Below, one piece after another: positions 1-12,576 of a DNA stretch of 64,000 bases. Below the pieces are notes generated by a model, which did not search any database, was not told where the DNA came from, and saw only the letters and a list, made by a program, of their open reading frames with translations. The position numbers and the translations under genes were made by a program. Location: positions 62,001-126,000 of the forward strand of contig WEDG01002489.1 of assembly GCA_017591395.1 (NCBI GenBank), read 5' to 3'. Each line of letters opens with the position of its first letter. The stretch's first letter is position 1. Origin of the DNA: Schistocephalus solidus. Its lineage: Eukaryota; Platyhelminthes; Cestoda; Diphyllobothriidea; Diphyllobothriidae.

Positions 1-144
1 AATAATAATTTTAATAATAATTAATAAAAATAACAATAATAATTAAATTAAATTATCAAATAAACTTTGTGGTATTTGCCAGGATGAAAGTGTATATATA
101 TATATATTTGAGGGTAATATTAAACACACTTCCTCCGACTTGGT

Positions 145-1085
145 CCTTGTAACTCAGTTTTGAGTGTTATTTGTACTCAAACTGTACCCTTGATTTTACA
201 GGATTGAGTTCTTATGACTTCAAAATTATGTCAGATAAAACTAATTTTAAACTTCAGTTATTATTGACTGGAATAATAAATCAATTTACCGATAACCAAC
301 CACAAATGCGAATCACATCTTCCCTGAACTTAATTTCTCGTCACTTCAATCTTGAAGTTCCTTTCCTATCTTGCAATGTGCTTCTTAATATCTACCAAAG
401 GAAAGTTAATGCAACAATACCAACAGGTTGTCTAGTTGAAAATCTGCTTTCGTAAATGACAATAGTTCCCGGTCTTTCTGATAACTTATAATCATCAAAT
501 TAGGTGAAAAATGTTTGTTCGTTAATCCAGAACGAGGTTTAAAATATCTGAATTTCGCATAGCACAACTATGGCCATTCTGGAACAGGTGTTACCCTACT
601 GGTCTCAGTCCCTGTTTAATCGTAAGCATAAGGGCGGAGAAAACACAAAACAACGTTAAAGTTAACGGTCAAATCACTTGGTTCCCACTAGGTTCCAATG
701 TATTAAAGATTGTTTTTACCCAGGTAAAAAGTGAGACCATTTCATTAAAATATTTAATCCAACGATGTTTTGACAAATAAGATCTTACAAATGTTTTGCT
801 ATAAAGTTGAGCCATTTGTTTGTTATTTGAACACTTATTTTCGTTGTTTTCTGTGCGCAGGAAGAGCCATGTAGTTAAACTGTAAAAAAATATGGAAAAG
901 ACTGGGCTCAAATATTTTCGTTAATTTTCTGGAAACTCTAGGAGTCAACACTTAAATGAAGAAACTGTTTTTGCATTTTTCACTATATAATTTACGGCTT
1001 GTTGTTTGCTTTGTGAGCTAAAACTGCAGGAAGCAAATGGGTGGAAATATGTCAAACTTAATGATGTAGATAGTACGTGCTTACA
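145..1085 (+). repeat. Left arm of a ~0.9 kb inverted dispersed repeat
   Basis: Aligns, reverse-complemented, with 16000-16945 over almost its full length. The shared word ATGGCCATTCTGGAACAGGT (572-591) recurs on the minus strand near 16480, and TTTACCGATAACC (287-299) matches near 16785. Identity by eye is roughly 70-80% with small indels. A 94-codon ORF at 171-455 is not preserved as a frame in the other arm, so coding is not supported. Confidence 0.7.
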
Positions 1086-1784
1086 CTGATATGTTAACTT
1101 ATAACCTAAAGTTAGTTGATATCACAATGTGGTGAAACTTTGTAAAATATCTCAACCTGATTAGGAACGACAAGCTTGGTATCTTGCTTACTAACCGAAT
1201 TCATACAAAATGTGCCACAAGTTAGGACAAAGGTACCTGCTTGTCTCGTGGGATACCCTTGCGGTAAGGAAGAATGCAAGGGCTTTCTGTGGCTCCTAGT
1301 GAAGTCTCTGGAGTGCGAATAGAGACTTTGGGATGTCGCCTTGTATTATTCAGTGTCTTTTGCCCACTTTCTATACATTATTCGTGTTGAAGGCGTAAGA
1401 ATTTGACTAACCTATAAAAAAATTAAGTCCTAACCTCGCTTTTTCATGGCGAGGTAGTTAGTTGACTTTATGTACTTCTAGTTCCAGCATTTGCTGTTCC
1501 ATTCTTCATCACTTTAAAGTGGCAATATCTTTTTTTTCCGTTGTTAATATAACAGTAGTCAAAAGTTTAATTTTTCTGCGCCCCGTATTGCGCATATACA
1601 GCAAGATTTTCAGGTCATTGCAATCACACAGAAAACCCATGTCAGGCGTCCTAAAATTGAGAAAGTTGCCTCAATATGGAATTTTTTCTGTGAGATGATC
1701 CATAAACGTGACCTCGCAGCCCACACAAATAATCTCATGGGTTTTTGGACAGTACAAGTTCAGTGATCACTGATATTTAAAATA

Positions 1785-1793
1785 CATAAAAGC
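1785..1793 (+). promoter_or_regulatory. TATA-like element upstream of micro-exon paralog copy A
   Basis: CATAAAAGC lies in a stretch (1740-1800) that aligns with the promoter region of copy B at 22130-22190, including a shared GACAGTAC word upstream. A possible 5' UTR donor (gtatgt) is at 1830. Conserved position makes this a likely core promoter or its remnant. Confidence 0.4.
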
Positions 1794-2195
1794 AGCTTTA
1801 CGTGAAGGTATTTACAGGTAGAAGGTGTGGTATGTTTCTAGTGCATTGAAACGATCTTTTCATAATCTTAAGAGGACTGAGGCTATGCTAACGAGGTTTG
1901 ATAACATATGATATCAGGAAAAGTCGACCTTCGTAGTACAGAAACAAAATAAAATAATAAGAAAGTGAGTTTACATCAGAGGTACTTAAGTTATATTACA
2001 AAGATTTAAAGAATGTAATTCACTGGCGAAAAACTGAGTGTAGTAAGAAGTGGTTTTTATTTTACACAAAATACTTTAATTTTATTTGAGATATCAAGCA
2101 CGTCTGTATGGCAAAAAACTGGCCTTTTCCATGATCAGATAGTACGTTCTTATCCTAACTAAAAAGATCACATTTTGATTTAACTTATAGGAAAA

Positions 2196-5100
2196 ATGAA
2201 ATTTGTGTTCTTCGCCATTGTGGTCGCAAATTTTCTTCATACAGCATCAAACTGATGCTGCGAGCCATGGGTATGCAATTTACCTTCATATGTGTCTTTA
2301 TAATTTTGTATTTTTCACAATGCGCACTATCTGGGGCAAAAACCTCTTCAAATAATATAGGTATGTTTTTGCGTCTAAAGCAATTATGGATGTGTTATTC
2401 TGGCGGAAACATGATTCTGTAAAGCGTAATAATGCAAGTTTCTGCTGTCCATATAACGTTATGCCTATAAATATCTTTTTTTTTCTGTATAGATATATGT
2501 ACCTCAAAATCATGTTAAATATTTTCCATTTACCCCATTCGCTCAGATGGAACTTCAAAATTAGATGTAAAGCAAAAACAAAAAATAAGCGAAATCAAGA
2601 GCACATAAAAAGAACAATCCAAAGTAAATCCTAGAATAAAACGCTAATTTATTGATTGCCAGCTGAAGTATCCAAGGTGCCGCATTGTTTATAGTAGAAA
2701 AGTAAACCCACTGAGCGCCAAACCTTCCTTAGAAAAGAATCCTTCGAAAATTACATGTGCACAGAAAAAAATACATGTTCCTCGTCTATTTATAGGGGAA
2801 AACAAAAAAACATAGATTTCAATGAAATCATTACGTATATCCTGCGAAGTCCAGCACTGAAGACCCTGTAAGTCTGCAGGAAATTTATCGTTCGAAAAAT
2901 TGCTTAAAAGTTTGGTCCGGTTATGTGAACACGATAAATTCATATACGGTCATCGTTTCTTTTTTTACGAAGTATGCTGCATATTTAACTAAGATATTGA
3001 GTAGCAACGAAGACTGTAGGTTATCTCTGTATGTTTTAAAAATGTTTGTTTATAATGTTACATAAATGTTTGTTAATATTTTGAAATTTTCTCCCAGACG
3101 TGAGAAACTTAACCTCCAAATTACACGAGAGAATCTAGCAAGGTGAGTGTTAAGAAAATGAAAAAGTCACTTTAATTAAATTTAAGATAGCCAAAGGCTG
3201 TTCTTAAATGAAAATGATGCGAGGTACGGAAAAAATTAGCTTTCTTATACCCTTTTAATATAACTTTAATTCGACGAATTCATAAGGATAATTTCTTAAT
3301 GCACTACATCAAAAAATACCTCTCATATTGTTGAGCAATTTCTCTTGGTGTATTCCTTGGACCTTGTCCAGATCATATAAATGCTTAGTGTTTTAGTATT
3401 ATGCACCAATTCTCTCGAAGTGTATGGATTATAATCTCTAGTAAACTTGACGCCAAAGATCATTTGATTAAGTAACGCACATTGTTTGGTATTTCACATA
3501 TGCCATGCGAGTTTACTTACACAGTATGACAATTTATGCAGATATGTTTTAATTTCAACGGGGAATTATAGTCATTGATAACTCCTCTTGACTTAGAACT
3601 CGAAACGGCTTTCTCGGTACCTGCGTGAACAAGAGAATCTGCTGCATTAGGGTCAAATTCAATGGAAATACTTCCTACTCCTCCATCAAACAGTATTGTT
3701 GATCATATAGATATAAACTCTTTCAGTTCATTACTGAGTCTCCGTCATTTTAAATTGACAAGTTGTTTGTTGAAAAAATACCCGACAATTAAACAAATTT
3801 TCATTTTTATCGTCAGCGACTTAAACCCTTCTCCATGTTTAAAACTGCGTCAGGAGATTGTTGCAGGTATGAGACAGACAAAACATGGTAAAAGTTCGTT
3901 AGCACTATAAAATGTTTATGAACCAAGCAAGACTGTTTTATAATATAACTTTGCTTGCTTTTTCAGTTCATACTATTTGTAGTCCGACGCTTCATTGTCT
4001 CGTGCATATTGCCATCTTCATGAAATATAACATAGTATCCATGGGTGATTGGATAAAAGCGAAAAATGCTCCCATGCTTTCGTTATCCTTCTTTTGATTT
4101 CAAAATATCCTTAGACCTCAGGTAAGAGCTAAGTAAATATATTCGTTTATTTAACTGAAGCAAATTTATTTAAACCAGTTAGAGTACGTTAAGTCTTTTA
4201 TTTTCCTTGCCTTTTCTCAGCGCAAAACATTATTTAATTTAGCAGTGGCTTTATTTTTTAGTTATTTAAGATCACTTAAACCACCAGTTCTCAGCGACAT
4301 TGTAGTAAGTTCAGTTTCATTTATAATTGATCTCTATCATTGTATCGATCAACTGTAGACGTCATTTAACTTTGGATTAACGGTTGTGCACTTACCTGTT
4401 TAAACAAAATCACTACAGATCTATCACTAGTCAAGCGATGACTATCAAAAACCAGTGCCTAAACAAGTGTGTATAATATTGCTTAGCCCTTTCAGTTAAG
4501 AAATATATTTTTCATCCTTGGTTTTGACTTCATGAAAAGGAACGTGAAAGATAAAGTATTTTTGATTTTATTTTTCAGGGCACTTTGTAACAGACATAGT
4601 TAGTCATAGTTGGGTCCGTTCCATTTCGGTGGCATCCGTGTTTTTTTTTCCAGACTCAGGTCCTTTATTCCCAGTGTGTCTTTTACAAAACATCTCATTC
4701 AATTCATATTCATGTTTTATATTGTTTTTATCTAGAACATTCTTCAGTCGGCATCATTCATATAAAGGAGATGACGAACTAAGGCACTACTTGTAGGTAC
4801 ATTTGTGGTATTTCTAAATCTTTTTCAGTTCAGTTTTTTTGTTAAAATAGGCTTAAGCTACTTAGCTCCATATGTGTCACATGAATATTGGAAATATTTA
4901 AGGAAAAATGCTTCTTTTCAAATTCAATCCTTATTTTGCTATTAAGTTTAAATATATGAGCGGAAGGTTAGTCAAAGTGACTATTCGGACACAGTCACCA
5001 CACATAAAAACACATTTAAACCATGCACGATACAGATGGTTTGAATTAATTTCCCGTGTAATTTATAACTCAAAAATGTCATAAATATAAACGTAGTACA

Positions 5101-6275
5101 CAAAATACGAAACTCGACATTGGTGATACGTTAAAACAAGAGTATTTGTTGAAATTGAGAATGCATCGCATGCCGTTGGAAGCATTTACATGAAACGTGC
5201 CTCATATTTAAATGAAATGTTTTTATTGGTTGAAAGGGGGGAGCCGACTGCAAAACCATAAAAAACTGTAGGAAAAAAATCAGGAGTTCAGGCAGTTGAT
5301 TCGGTTTCCTTTATTTCTTGACATTATATGAAATTTAAGGCCATGCAGTCAGTCGTTTTGTATATTCTGCAACATTTCGTATAAATAGTAATAAGATTTA
5401 TCAATTTTCTTAAAGGAAATTTAATCAGACGATATTTCTCTCTGCAATTTAAAAAAATTAAACCTTTTTTTCCATGGCAGTACAATTTTGAACGATATTA
5501 AAAACGGTGGGAAATCAGAAACATTAAAGGAAGTGGCGAAACGCATCCTTAACCACAAAGGATACAAGGGAATTGTATGTGTTGATTTGCTGCTATAAAA
5601 ATATGCTTATTCCTAATCTTTTTGGTTCGAAAATTATTAAGTATGTAAAGTATCATTTCACAATAAAATTAAAAACAAACACAAATCGTTTAGTATAAAT
5701 TATGTATAATTTGTCATATTATCAATGTAAGGGTATTTGCACACATTTGGGGTCATTCTGAGCCAAAACAAAATGATAACGCCATCGCATGTACCTTATC
5801 CTTAGAATAAGGCCACATAACTTACAGCGGATAAAGGTTTAGTGTTTGTCTATTTACTAACCTAAACTGGATCTAGTAAATATATTAAAAACTATGTTAT
5901 CTGAAATGTAATTAGAAAATGTTAGATGCATTGTTAAGTTTATGTCATAAAATAAAATGTTAAGTTTTTACAATTAACTAAAAGGTAATAAGTGTGAAGT
6001 ACCATGGTAAAAAAACCATAAATTAATCGACTGGAACACTTTGGTTTCACCGATAGCAAACTAACACAACTTTCCTTACTGTAGGGCTGGTCAGAAAGGA
6101 CTGGACATAACGGATGTTGGCAGTCTTAAGTACGTCTTTAATGTACCATTTTGCACTAGTGCAACTTTGTGTGCTAGCTGCTATCTATGAATTATCTTCT
6201 TAAATTGGCAAATAACGTGAATCTTAATTTCACAGAAACTCGCTTAATGAGGCACTGAAGAAGTATTACGCTTGA
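2196..6275 (+). pseudogene. Micro-exon gene paralog, copy A, frame-broken
   Basis: Homologous exons in the same order as the gene at 22.5-26.4 kb: 2196-2270 (signal peptide, MKFVFFAIVVANFLHTASN then in-frame TGA at 2253), 2796-2867, 3098-3142, 3817-3866 plus 4115-4121, 4262-4304, 4736-4792, 5481-5574, 6085-6129 and 6236-6275 (TGA at 6273). Lengths match exactly for exons 2, 3, 6, 8 and 9 (72, 45, 57, 45, 40). Exons 1 and 5 are one base longer than in copy B, and exon 7 (94 nt) is out of phase by one. Peptide similarity is clear: exon 8 AGQKGLDITDVGSL against AIQKGLDTTNVETL; exon 6 TFFSRHHSYKGDDELRHY against RYLSEHYSKQMDDNLKVW; exon 2 starts GKQ in both. A canonical AATAAA (6284-6289) follows the stop. 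Single-base insertions break the frame, so it is called a pseudogene; assembly indels in a live gene are the alternative. Confidence 0.6.
4115..4121 (+). other. Candidate 7-nt micro-exon of copy A
   Basis: ACCTCAG sits between a pyrimidine-containing acceptor (atatccttag) and a strong donor (gtaagagc). The preceding copy A exon (3817-3866) is 50 nt, and 50 + 7 equals the single 57-nt exon 4 of copy B. Joining them turns phase 1 into the phase 2 expected by the next exon and gives a V-A-D-L end, like V-S-Q-L in copy B. The sites are seen; use as an exon is inferred. Confidence 0.4.
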
Positions 6276-6552
6276 TCATCCTCAATAAAGGCATGGTTTG
6301 TTTTTATTAACCTACATACATAGAAACTGAAAATATTCTAAAAAGGATAAGTTTATAGGTCTTAATAGGATTTTTAAATAAATAAAATAAAATCACTTAT
6401 CCTTAGAATTCACTGTTGAAAACATAAAGGTTAGAATATAAAAAACGTGCATTTCAGCAAGCACAATCTAATAATAAACCTGCTTTTTCGTAATATATGA
6501 CTTTCTGTTATTTGGTTTTATGGACTTTACAAATCTTCTTCTCTCACTTCAG

Positions 6553-6616
6553 GTTTTTCGGGGATTTTGGTTATGGTTATGGGCTGCTGATTTTATTTTT
6601 TTGACAAAAGAAAGGT
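6553..6616 (+). other. Conserved block downstream of copy A, possible alternative 3' exon
   Basis: A pyrimidine-AG acceptor (ctctcacttcag) precedes a stretch nearly identical to 26634-26695 downstream of copy B; both contain TTTTGGTTATGGTTAT or a close variant. One frame here gives FFGDFGYGYGLLILFF then stop; another gives a hydrophobic WLWLW run. Its preservation at the same relative place in both copies suggests an alternative terminal exon or conserved 3' sequence. The frame is undecided. Confidence 0.35.
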
Positions 6617-6789
6617 ATTTCGGCTTCCTCCGATTTATTGAATTTAACAAAAGAAATATCACAAACACGCAAGCTGGTAGACCAGAAAATATTGCGACAT
6701 GGGAGCGAATATTGATCAGGTATGATCGGAGAATTTTATGGAACGGAGTTTATAAGAGACATAGGTGATAGGTCCATTGGACACATAAA

Positions 6790-9060
6790 TTGATGTTGTG
6801 GGCAAAACATTACCATATTGTAGAATAAGACCATTTAATTCAGTTTAGTTTTGAGGCTCCGACATAGTCCTTCACGTAAGTAGAAACCACAATGCCCAAA
6901 GTGTAAAGGGATGGAAATCGCTTGTGAGATGTACTCATTTGTAGCTTTAGATCTTGATAACCTGCAGTTCAAAACATAATTACTGCAAGTCAGATTATTT
7001 GCTGATAGAGCATTAGCAAGCAAATAAAGTGGAATCCAAACCACAGCTTGATAAAACCTACAGTTTATGTTTGTGTCTAGTGACGGATAGTGAATGAAAA
7101 CAGCTATACAACTCCTCTTATATTTTATCAGAATCTTTTAATTATGGTCACTTTTGGAAGTCAGTAAACGTGCAATCTCACGTTATTTTTGCCGTTCCGC
7201 TGCCTTTAACTTTTTTAAAAATCAGGCAAACCAGTTGGAAACGAGAGATGATAACAGCTTATTAGGATCTTCTATGAAACAACTGATAAGCAACTTTACC
7301 TTTAGAAGCGAATATATTTGGTCACGTTACTGATTAGTAAATTTCAGTGATAGCTAGAGTGAAACAGATAAATTAAAATTAAAATCCTGTAAAATATTGC
7401 AAATAGTATCTGCGGTGGTGTACATAACCTGGATCTAATAAGGGCAGGTGTTTTAGCATACTTCCATAATTCCCCCTACCAAAGTTTGAAAACCTCAGTG
7501 ATCTACTCATTTAGTCATTCTGGTTATTAGCTCAAGTATTTCAAATTAACTGCACAGGAAATCTAACCCTGCCAGTAAGATAATAATACCAGAATCAGTT
7601 GCCTTTTTTACTTGGAGCACCTTGACTGGTAAGCTTACCCAAATCTGACTAAGCTCACTGCCCTCGGTTTAGACCTCGTAACTCAGGTTTTCTGCGCATT
7701 CGTTTTATTCAAGCCTTGCACTTCCTGCCGTGATTTTAAACCCCAACAAGGCCACTTGGGATTGTATAATCAGGTCAGATAAATAAATATGCAGAGCAAC
7801 ATGACAACAAAAAACATGTCAACTAAGCAACAGAAAGGAAAGGAAAAATACGCTGATGAAGTGTAACCTAAATCATAATTCAAACAAACCTGTTCTTATC
7901 ACATAAGGAAACCATCTTCTATGCATGATGCAATCCATTTTTATCGCCATATAATTTTCTTCTATGATCTTTCTTTCACAAAAGTGGCCTCATTCCAGCG
8001 AAAATATTTGATAATTGTTGTATGTTATGCTGTCGGGACTTATGCCATGAATCTGATTTACGTACCCATATCCTGACTTTCTCAGGTAAATTTGAAATGC
8101 TGTCCTGATAGTCCCTTTGTAATCACCACCAGGTTTCTAGAGGTCCTCTTTATAACAGAAAGACGGAAAACGAATTAAACATACTTCATCGTTTTCGGGT
8201 TGTCACTGGAGTATAATGTAATGCCGACATCATGTAGTTGTTGAATGTATCTCAAAAAGGGAAAAAAGGACAAAACACACCGACTGAATTTTTTAAAATG
8301 AACAGTTACGGTGTGCTCCTTATAGAGCCATAGGGAACTTATTGGTAAAAAAGATACTGCCATAGCGGAAAGTGTGCAGTTGTTGGTAGGCATCCAAATG
8401 TGATGCAGTAAGGTGTGTTGATCTTGCTTTATAAAATATATAAGCATTTGAGACCTAGAGACCTAACGTAGTTGATGTTAAAATTTGGATACAGATAAAG
8501 CTTAAAAATTTGGATAATTTTCAATCCTGGAAAGGCTGATAACATTGTTTACATCCGCCATTGCTCCGCCATAGCACGTGAAGGCTTGTTAATTGTTTTG
8601 AATTTACACCAAGCTTCCGCATGGTCAAACTACCTGGAAAATGAAGGTAGAATAATTGGTACAATTAGCGCCTCCAGAAACATTTTTTTCCAATTAATGC
8701 AATCTGCACACTTACAGTGCATTTTCTAGCAACAGAGGCGTCACTATTCTTTAAAAAACAAATAAGATATGTATATTTCAAAAGCTAAATGCTAAAAGCG
8801 CAGGCTTCAAAATATATATACAAAACGTGTTTGTGTTAAAAATATTTCACTTAAAAATTGAGATTAACATAGTGAATGCTAAGCAGTCTCCAATAATTTT
8901 CAAACAAAACCCCGATTAATATCAGCTTCCTATAACCTGAAACGTATATTTTAGTGCATTATACCTATTTTTTATGTCTCTAGTTCTTGCAATCGCCCAT
9001 TTCACTTATGCACAGTAGTTTCAAAAGCATCTAACAATTCGTACCGTGCAATTCTTATAT
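6790..9060. other. Non-coding stretch, nothing recognised
   Basis: AT-rich DNA downstream of the micro-exon paralog. Short ORFs on the minus strand at 6835-7044 and 8175-8447 have no recognisable motif or paired splice sites. Confidence 0.5.
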
Positions 9061-9064
9061 TCAC

Positions 9065-9163
9065 CTCTTATGACGTAAGTGGCATGCTCGAGTAGATTTA
9101 CCAAGAGTGATTCAGGCTTTAGAGACATATCCTTTGCCGAACGAGTGGCCTCCGGCATATTGA
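9065..9163 (-). other. Candidate internal exon, minus strand, unknown protein
   Basis: Acceptor gttttgctgccag and donor gtgaat flank 99 nt that are open in phase 1-1 and divisible by three. It encodes NMPEATRSAKDMSLKPESLL followed by a leucine-rich helix ending YVIR. Its GC is higher than surrounding DNA and the peptide looks like genuine protein. No family recognised, and no partner exons identified; two other frames are also open here, which weakens the call. Confidence 0.35.
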
Positions 9164-10182
9164 CTGGCAGCAAAACCCACGATGAACAAGCAGATGGCAA
9201 AATAGAGCATATTCTTTTTTTAGTAACAAACATGACAGCTGACCTGCTTGTGGGCTGCCAGTTTTCAGCTTAAATAACAACCCAGGAACGTGGGAAATTA
9301 ACAGTAAAGTGAAGGAATTCACAACGCACCGGTACAGTTAATTTGCTGTTTTATAAGCACTCGGGAATGTAAAACTTTAGGAATATATTTGACTTCCTAA
9401 TGCTGACAATTTCTCGGCTGTCCTTTTTGTATACAATGGATGCAGTTGCATTTCTTGATCAATCGATTTAATTATCGGCTGTTACGCAATTTCATAAATT
9501 CGGTGTTGTTCGAATGCGTTCCATAAAGCAAATGTGCAAATAAATATTGAGTTTGCATGGGCACATTGTGCCTGTTTGTTAACTTTACATCAATATACAA
9601 ATACTAATCCCGAACAGCGCGTGCATATTATAAGTTAAGTAATTTCACTCGAAATGACCTTTCCTTGAAATATTCCCAAATTAAATTTGTTTTCGTTTGA
9701 AGTCATCTTTATGCCTCTATCTTGGAAGACATTTGGTTTAGTATTTGAACCTTCTTGAAGACAAAATAGTAATAGTAATAGAAATAGTACAGATAACAAA
9801 AATTAGATCAAAATCACAGGGATATTGTTCTTTCCAAACTATGATGTGCTTAAAGTTTCCTTAAATAATCGTTAAATACTTTTTACCTTAATAACTTTGG
9901 AAGGATATTTTACTCTCGTTCACATGCATAAATTGGAAGCGTTAGTTGCTCTTGAAGCGAAACAGTTGAGGATTAGATATTTCAGTATTGTACACGAAAA
10001 TTAGCCAGAAAGCTACATTTAACTTGTCTGTCTTCGTAAATTTGTGGACTGCAATCGTCTCTGAGTATGGGCTTGGGCAAAAATCCGAAACTGCAGACCA
10101 ATAAGGGCCGTTCTCCAGGGATTGCATTCTCTTTTTCTGATTGGAAAAATTTAATTTACATTATTGATGCAATTTATCGTAG

Positions 10183-10257
10183 AAAAAGCAACAGCCTCAT
10201 CGAAAAATCGATGGCATATGATAAAGCACAGGCAAAAGCAGAAATACTATCAAGCAT
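10183..10257 (+). other. Candidate symmetric 75-nt exon, possibly micro-exon family
   Basis: Acceptor aatttatcgtag and donor gtatta flank 75 nt open in phase 2-2, encoding a charged helix (KSNSLIEKSMAYDKAQAKAE...). Length divisible by three and phase match the family at 22.5 kb, with weak resemblance to its exon 7. There are no flanking partner exons, so this may be chance. Confidence 0.25.
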
Positions 10258-10259
10258 GT

Positions 10260-12576
10260 ATTAATCATGTTTGATCTCATTTTTGACACATAAATCTACT
10301 CAGATTATAGAAAAAGCTTTGTTAATGCAATAAAAAAGAGCAGTAGAAAGAAAATCGTAGCTTTTCTTTTGCCTTCTGTTGAGTATCCAGTTTGCACTGC
10401 GATCTTTCTTCAACATTCCTACACTAAATTATCGGCATTTATACAAAATGTGATCGAATTGAAAGACGACATTTTACTCGACAATATAATCAGAAACGGT
10501 ATAAGATAAGACCACCGAATGTATAACTTGTCAACTTATAATGTCTCCACATGCCTATCGTAATTAATAACCGTCGTATTAATCACTGGGTTCGTTTTTG
10601 ATGTTCCTCAGTAAAACAAAAAAATATAAGTTTCAGGCAGCAGTTATGCAGCAGAATACGCAATAGATTGGATTGTCAACTTGGATTCTCACTCAAACCC
10701 GCTATTTGAAATTGTTTCAGAACCTGGCTCTCAAAGCCCTATGAATGTACTATTTATGTTGCACAGTGGCAATGGAGACACATGCTAACTATAATTAGCA
10801 GCTTCCGAATTCATCACTGAGCGTCTTATTTGATAAATGGTTTGCTTATTCAGTCGTATACGCGTCGTTAATGGCCATGATTCAGCATCGCCGTTGACTT
10901 TTGACGTGATAATTATCCGGCCGTGCGGCTCGCATTATTTGAACTATAGTCAACCTCGAATTCCCCGAGGTGGCTAAGTACTTTACTTCATCAAAGTCTT
11001 AGTAAAGAAAATGGAAGTGGAGGCCACTGAACCTGTCAATCGATTAGGTACGGGAGATCAAGTAAACGAGTAGGTCGGGGTTTACACAAATTGCCCCTCT
11101 GGTAAAACTTTTGACCCCATTAAACTTGAAGGTGGATATGTGTGCCTTTGAATGGGCCAAGACCTGAGAGCTAGTTCGTAGGCATTTCAACCGTTGAGTC
11201 TGACGATGTCCACCGTGTTCCCCCTAGGAGAGTGGGTGCAGGGAAAAGGACATGCCTGCAAAGTATTTTATAGTTACATTAGATTTGCGCAGCATCTACC
11301 GCACTCTGTCCTCCTCACTCACCTGGAATCAGCAATAAGATGGCTCAAAGTGGCTGGCAGAGTTAAACAGCTGACCACGCTTTCCACACCCACCTAGTCC
11401 GACCACAGCGGACAAGGATTTCACACAAACAGCAGACACTTTGGTTTGGATTCCAACCGCATGGGGGTGACATAGTGGACCATATTAGGAAGGAGCCCTC
11501 GCAGCCGACTTTCTGTTCCAAGATTAGGACCGAGATAACCTACCACTTAGGAGCATTTCTGGCCAAGACTTATACGCACCACGGTATATTAAAGTGCGTC
11601 ATTTTGTTTAAATCTTGGGATATTTCTTATGTGTCGATTTCACTCTGTCTGCTCTCACCCATGCACCAGTTCACTGTCCAAACCGGTCAGTCTACTGATA
11701 TGAAAATCGGACGTAATTTTCTAACGAAGCCAGACAGCCTGTCTGCGTGTGCCACACCCAAACAGAAGACCCCAGGAGTTCACCAAAAGGTGACATGTGG
11801 CTCGGATCTCACATGCGTGAGAGTGCCATAGAGACTAAATTGAGAATGATCCATTGAAAATTACTTGGGTGCCTCCGTTAGATGTCAAATGATTGTGCGG
11901 AAGTTGATCCTAATTTTGTGGCACTTCGCTTATATTTGGCGGGCTGTGAAGCTCAGAAATATTGTGTGGAGGCTTCCGCGAATTCCACACTGTCTTTCTG
12001 GAGTATTTCCTGATCTGTGTGCATTTACCGAAGAGTTGAAGTGAACGTGAGTGACTAAATTGCCCAGGGAAGTTTAATAAAGCGAGACGCCTTAATGATT
12101 GTCAGAGAGTAGTCAGTTACCTTTGCACTGATAGTTTATTGAAGTTGGTCGCGTCCTTGACGTCATAAGGAACTTGTCTATTTCTTCCCATTTAAGTCAA
12201 CGGTTAGATCAGCTTTTCCAGTAGCCGAGGGATGTCGTACTTTTAGACTTCGACCGGGATGGCATCGAACCTTGGGGCTCTGCCACAAGGTTTCTGATGT
12301 AAAACCTTGTTTATTTCTGTAACGGCAAGTAGGGCTCCAGCTTATCAATCGTTTCAACATGAGGTGGTCAGTTCATGGCAGGTTCAATTATATTTGACGG
12401 TCAAATGAAGAATCTTCAAACGAATTTCACTTTGTGAGTATTAACCGCTCGGAGCTGAGCAGCGGCGCGGTCCCTTTGACTGTGATTGAAGCGAATCAAT
12501 TATTATTTTTATTTCGATCCAGGTAAAGTTATATTTCCTCAGCCTTGCGATCCGTCCATGCATTCTACACCTTACT
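10260..12576. other. Intergenic, partly repeat-like GC-richer DNA
   Basis: From about 10900 GC rises and stops become fewer (for example a 118-codon ORF at 11475-11831), typical of transposon-derived sequence, but no protein motif is recognised. Confidence 0.35.

Noticed and set aside
171..455. 94-codon ORF at the left edge
   Set aside because: Lies in the inverted repeat; the frame is not kept in the other arm and no motif is seen.
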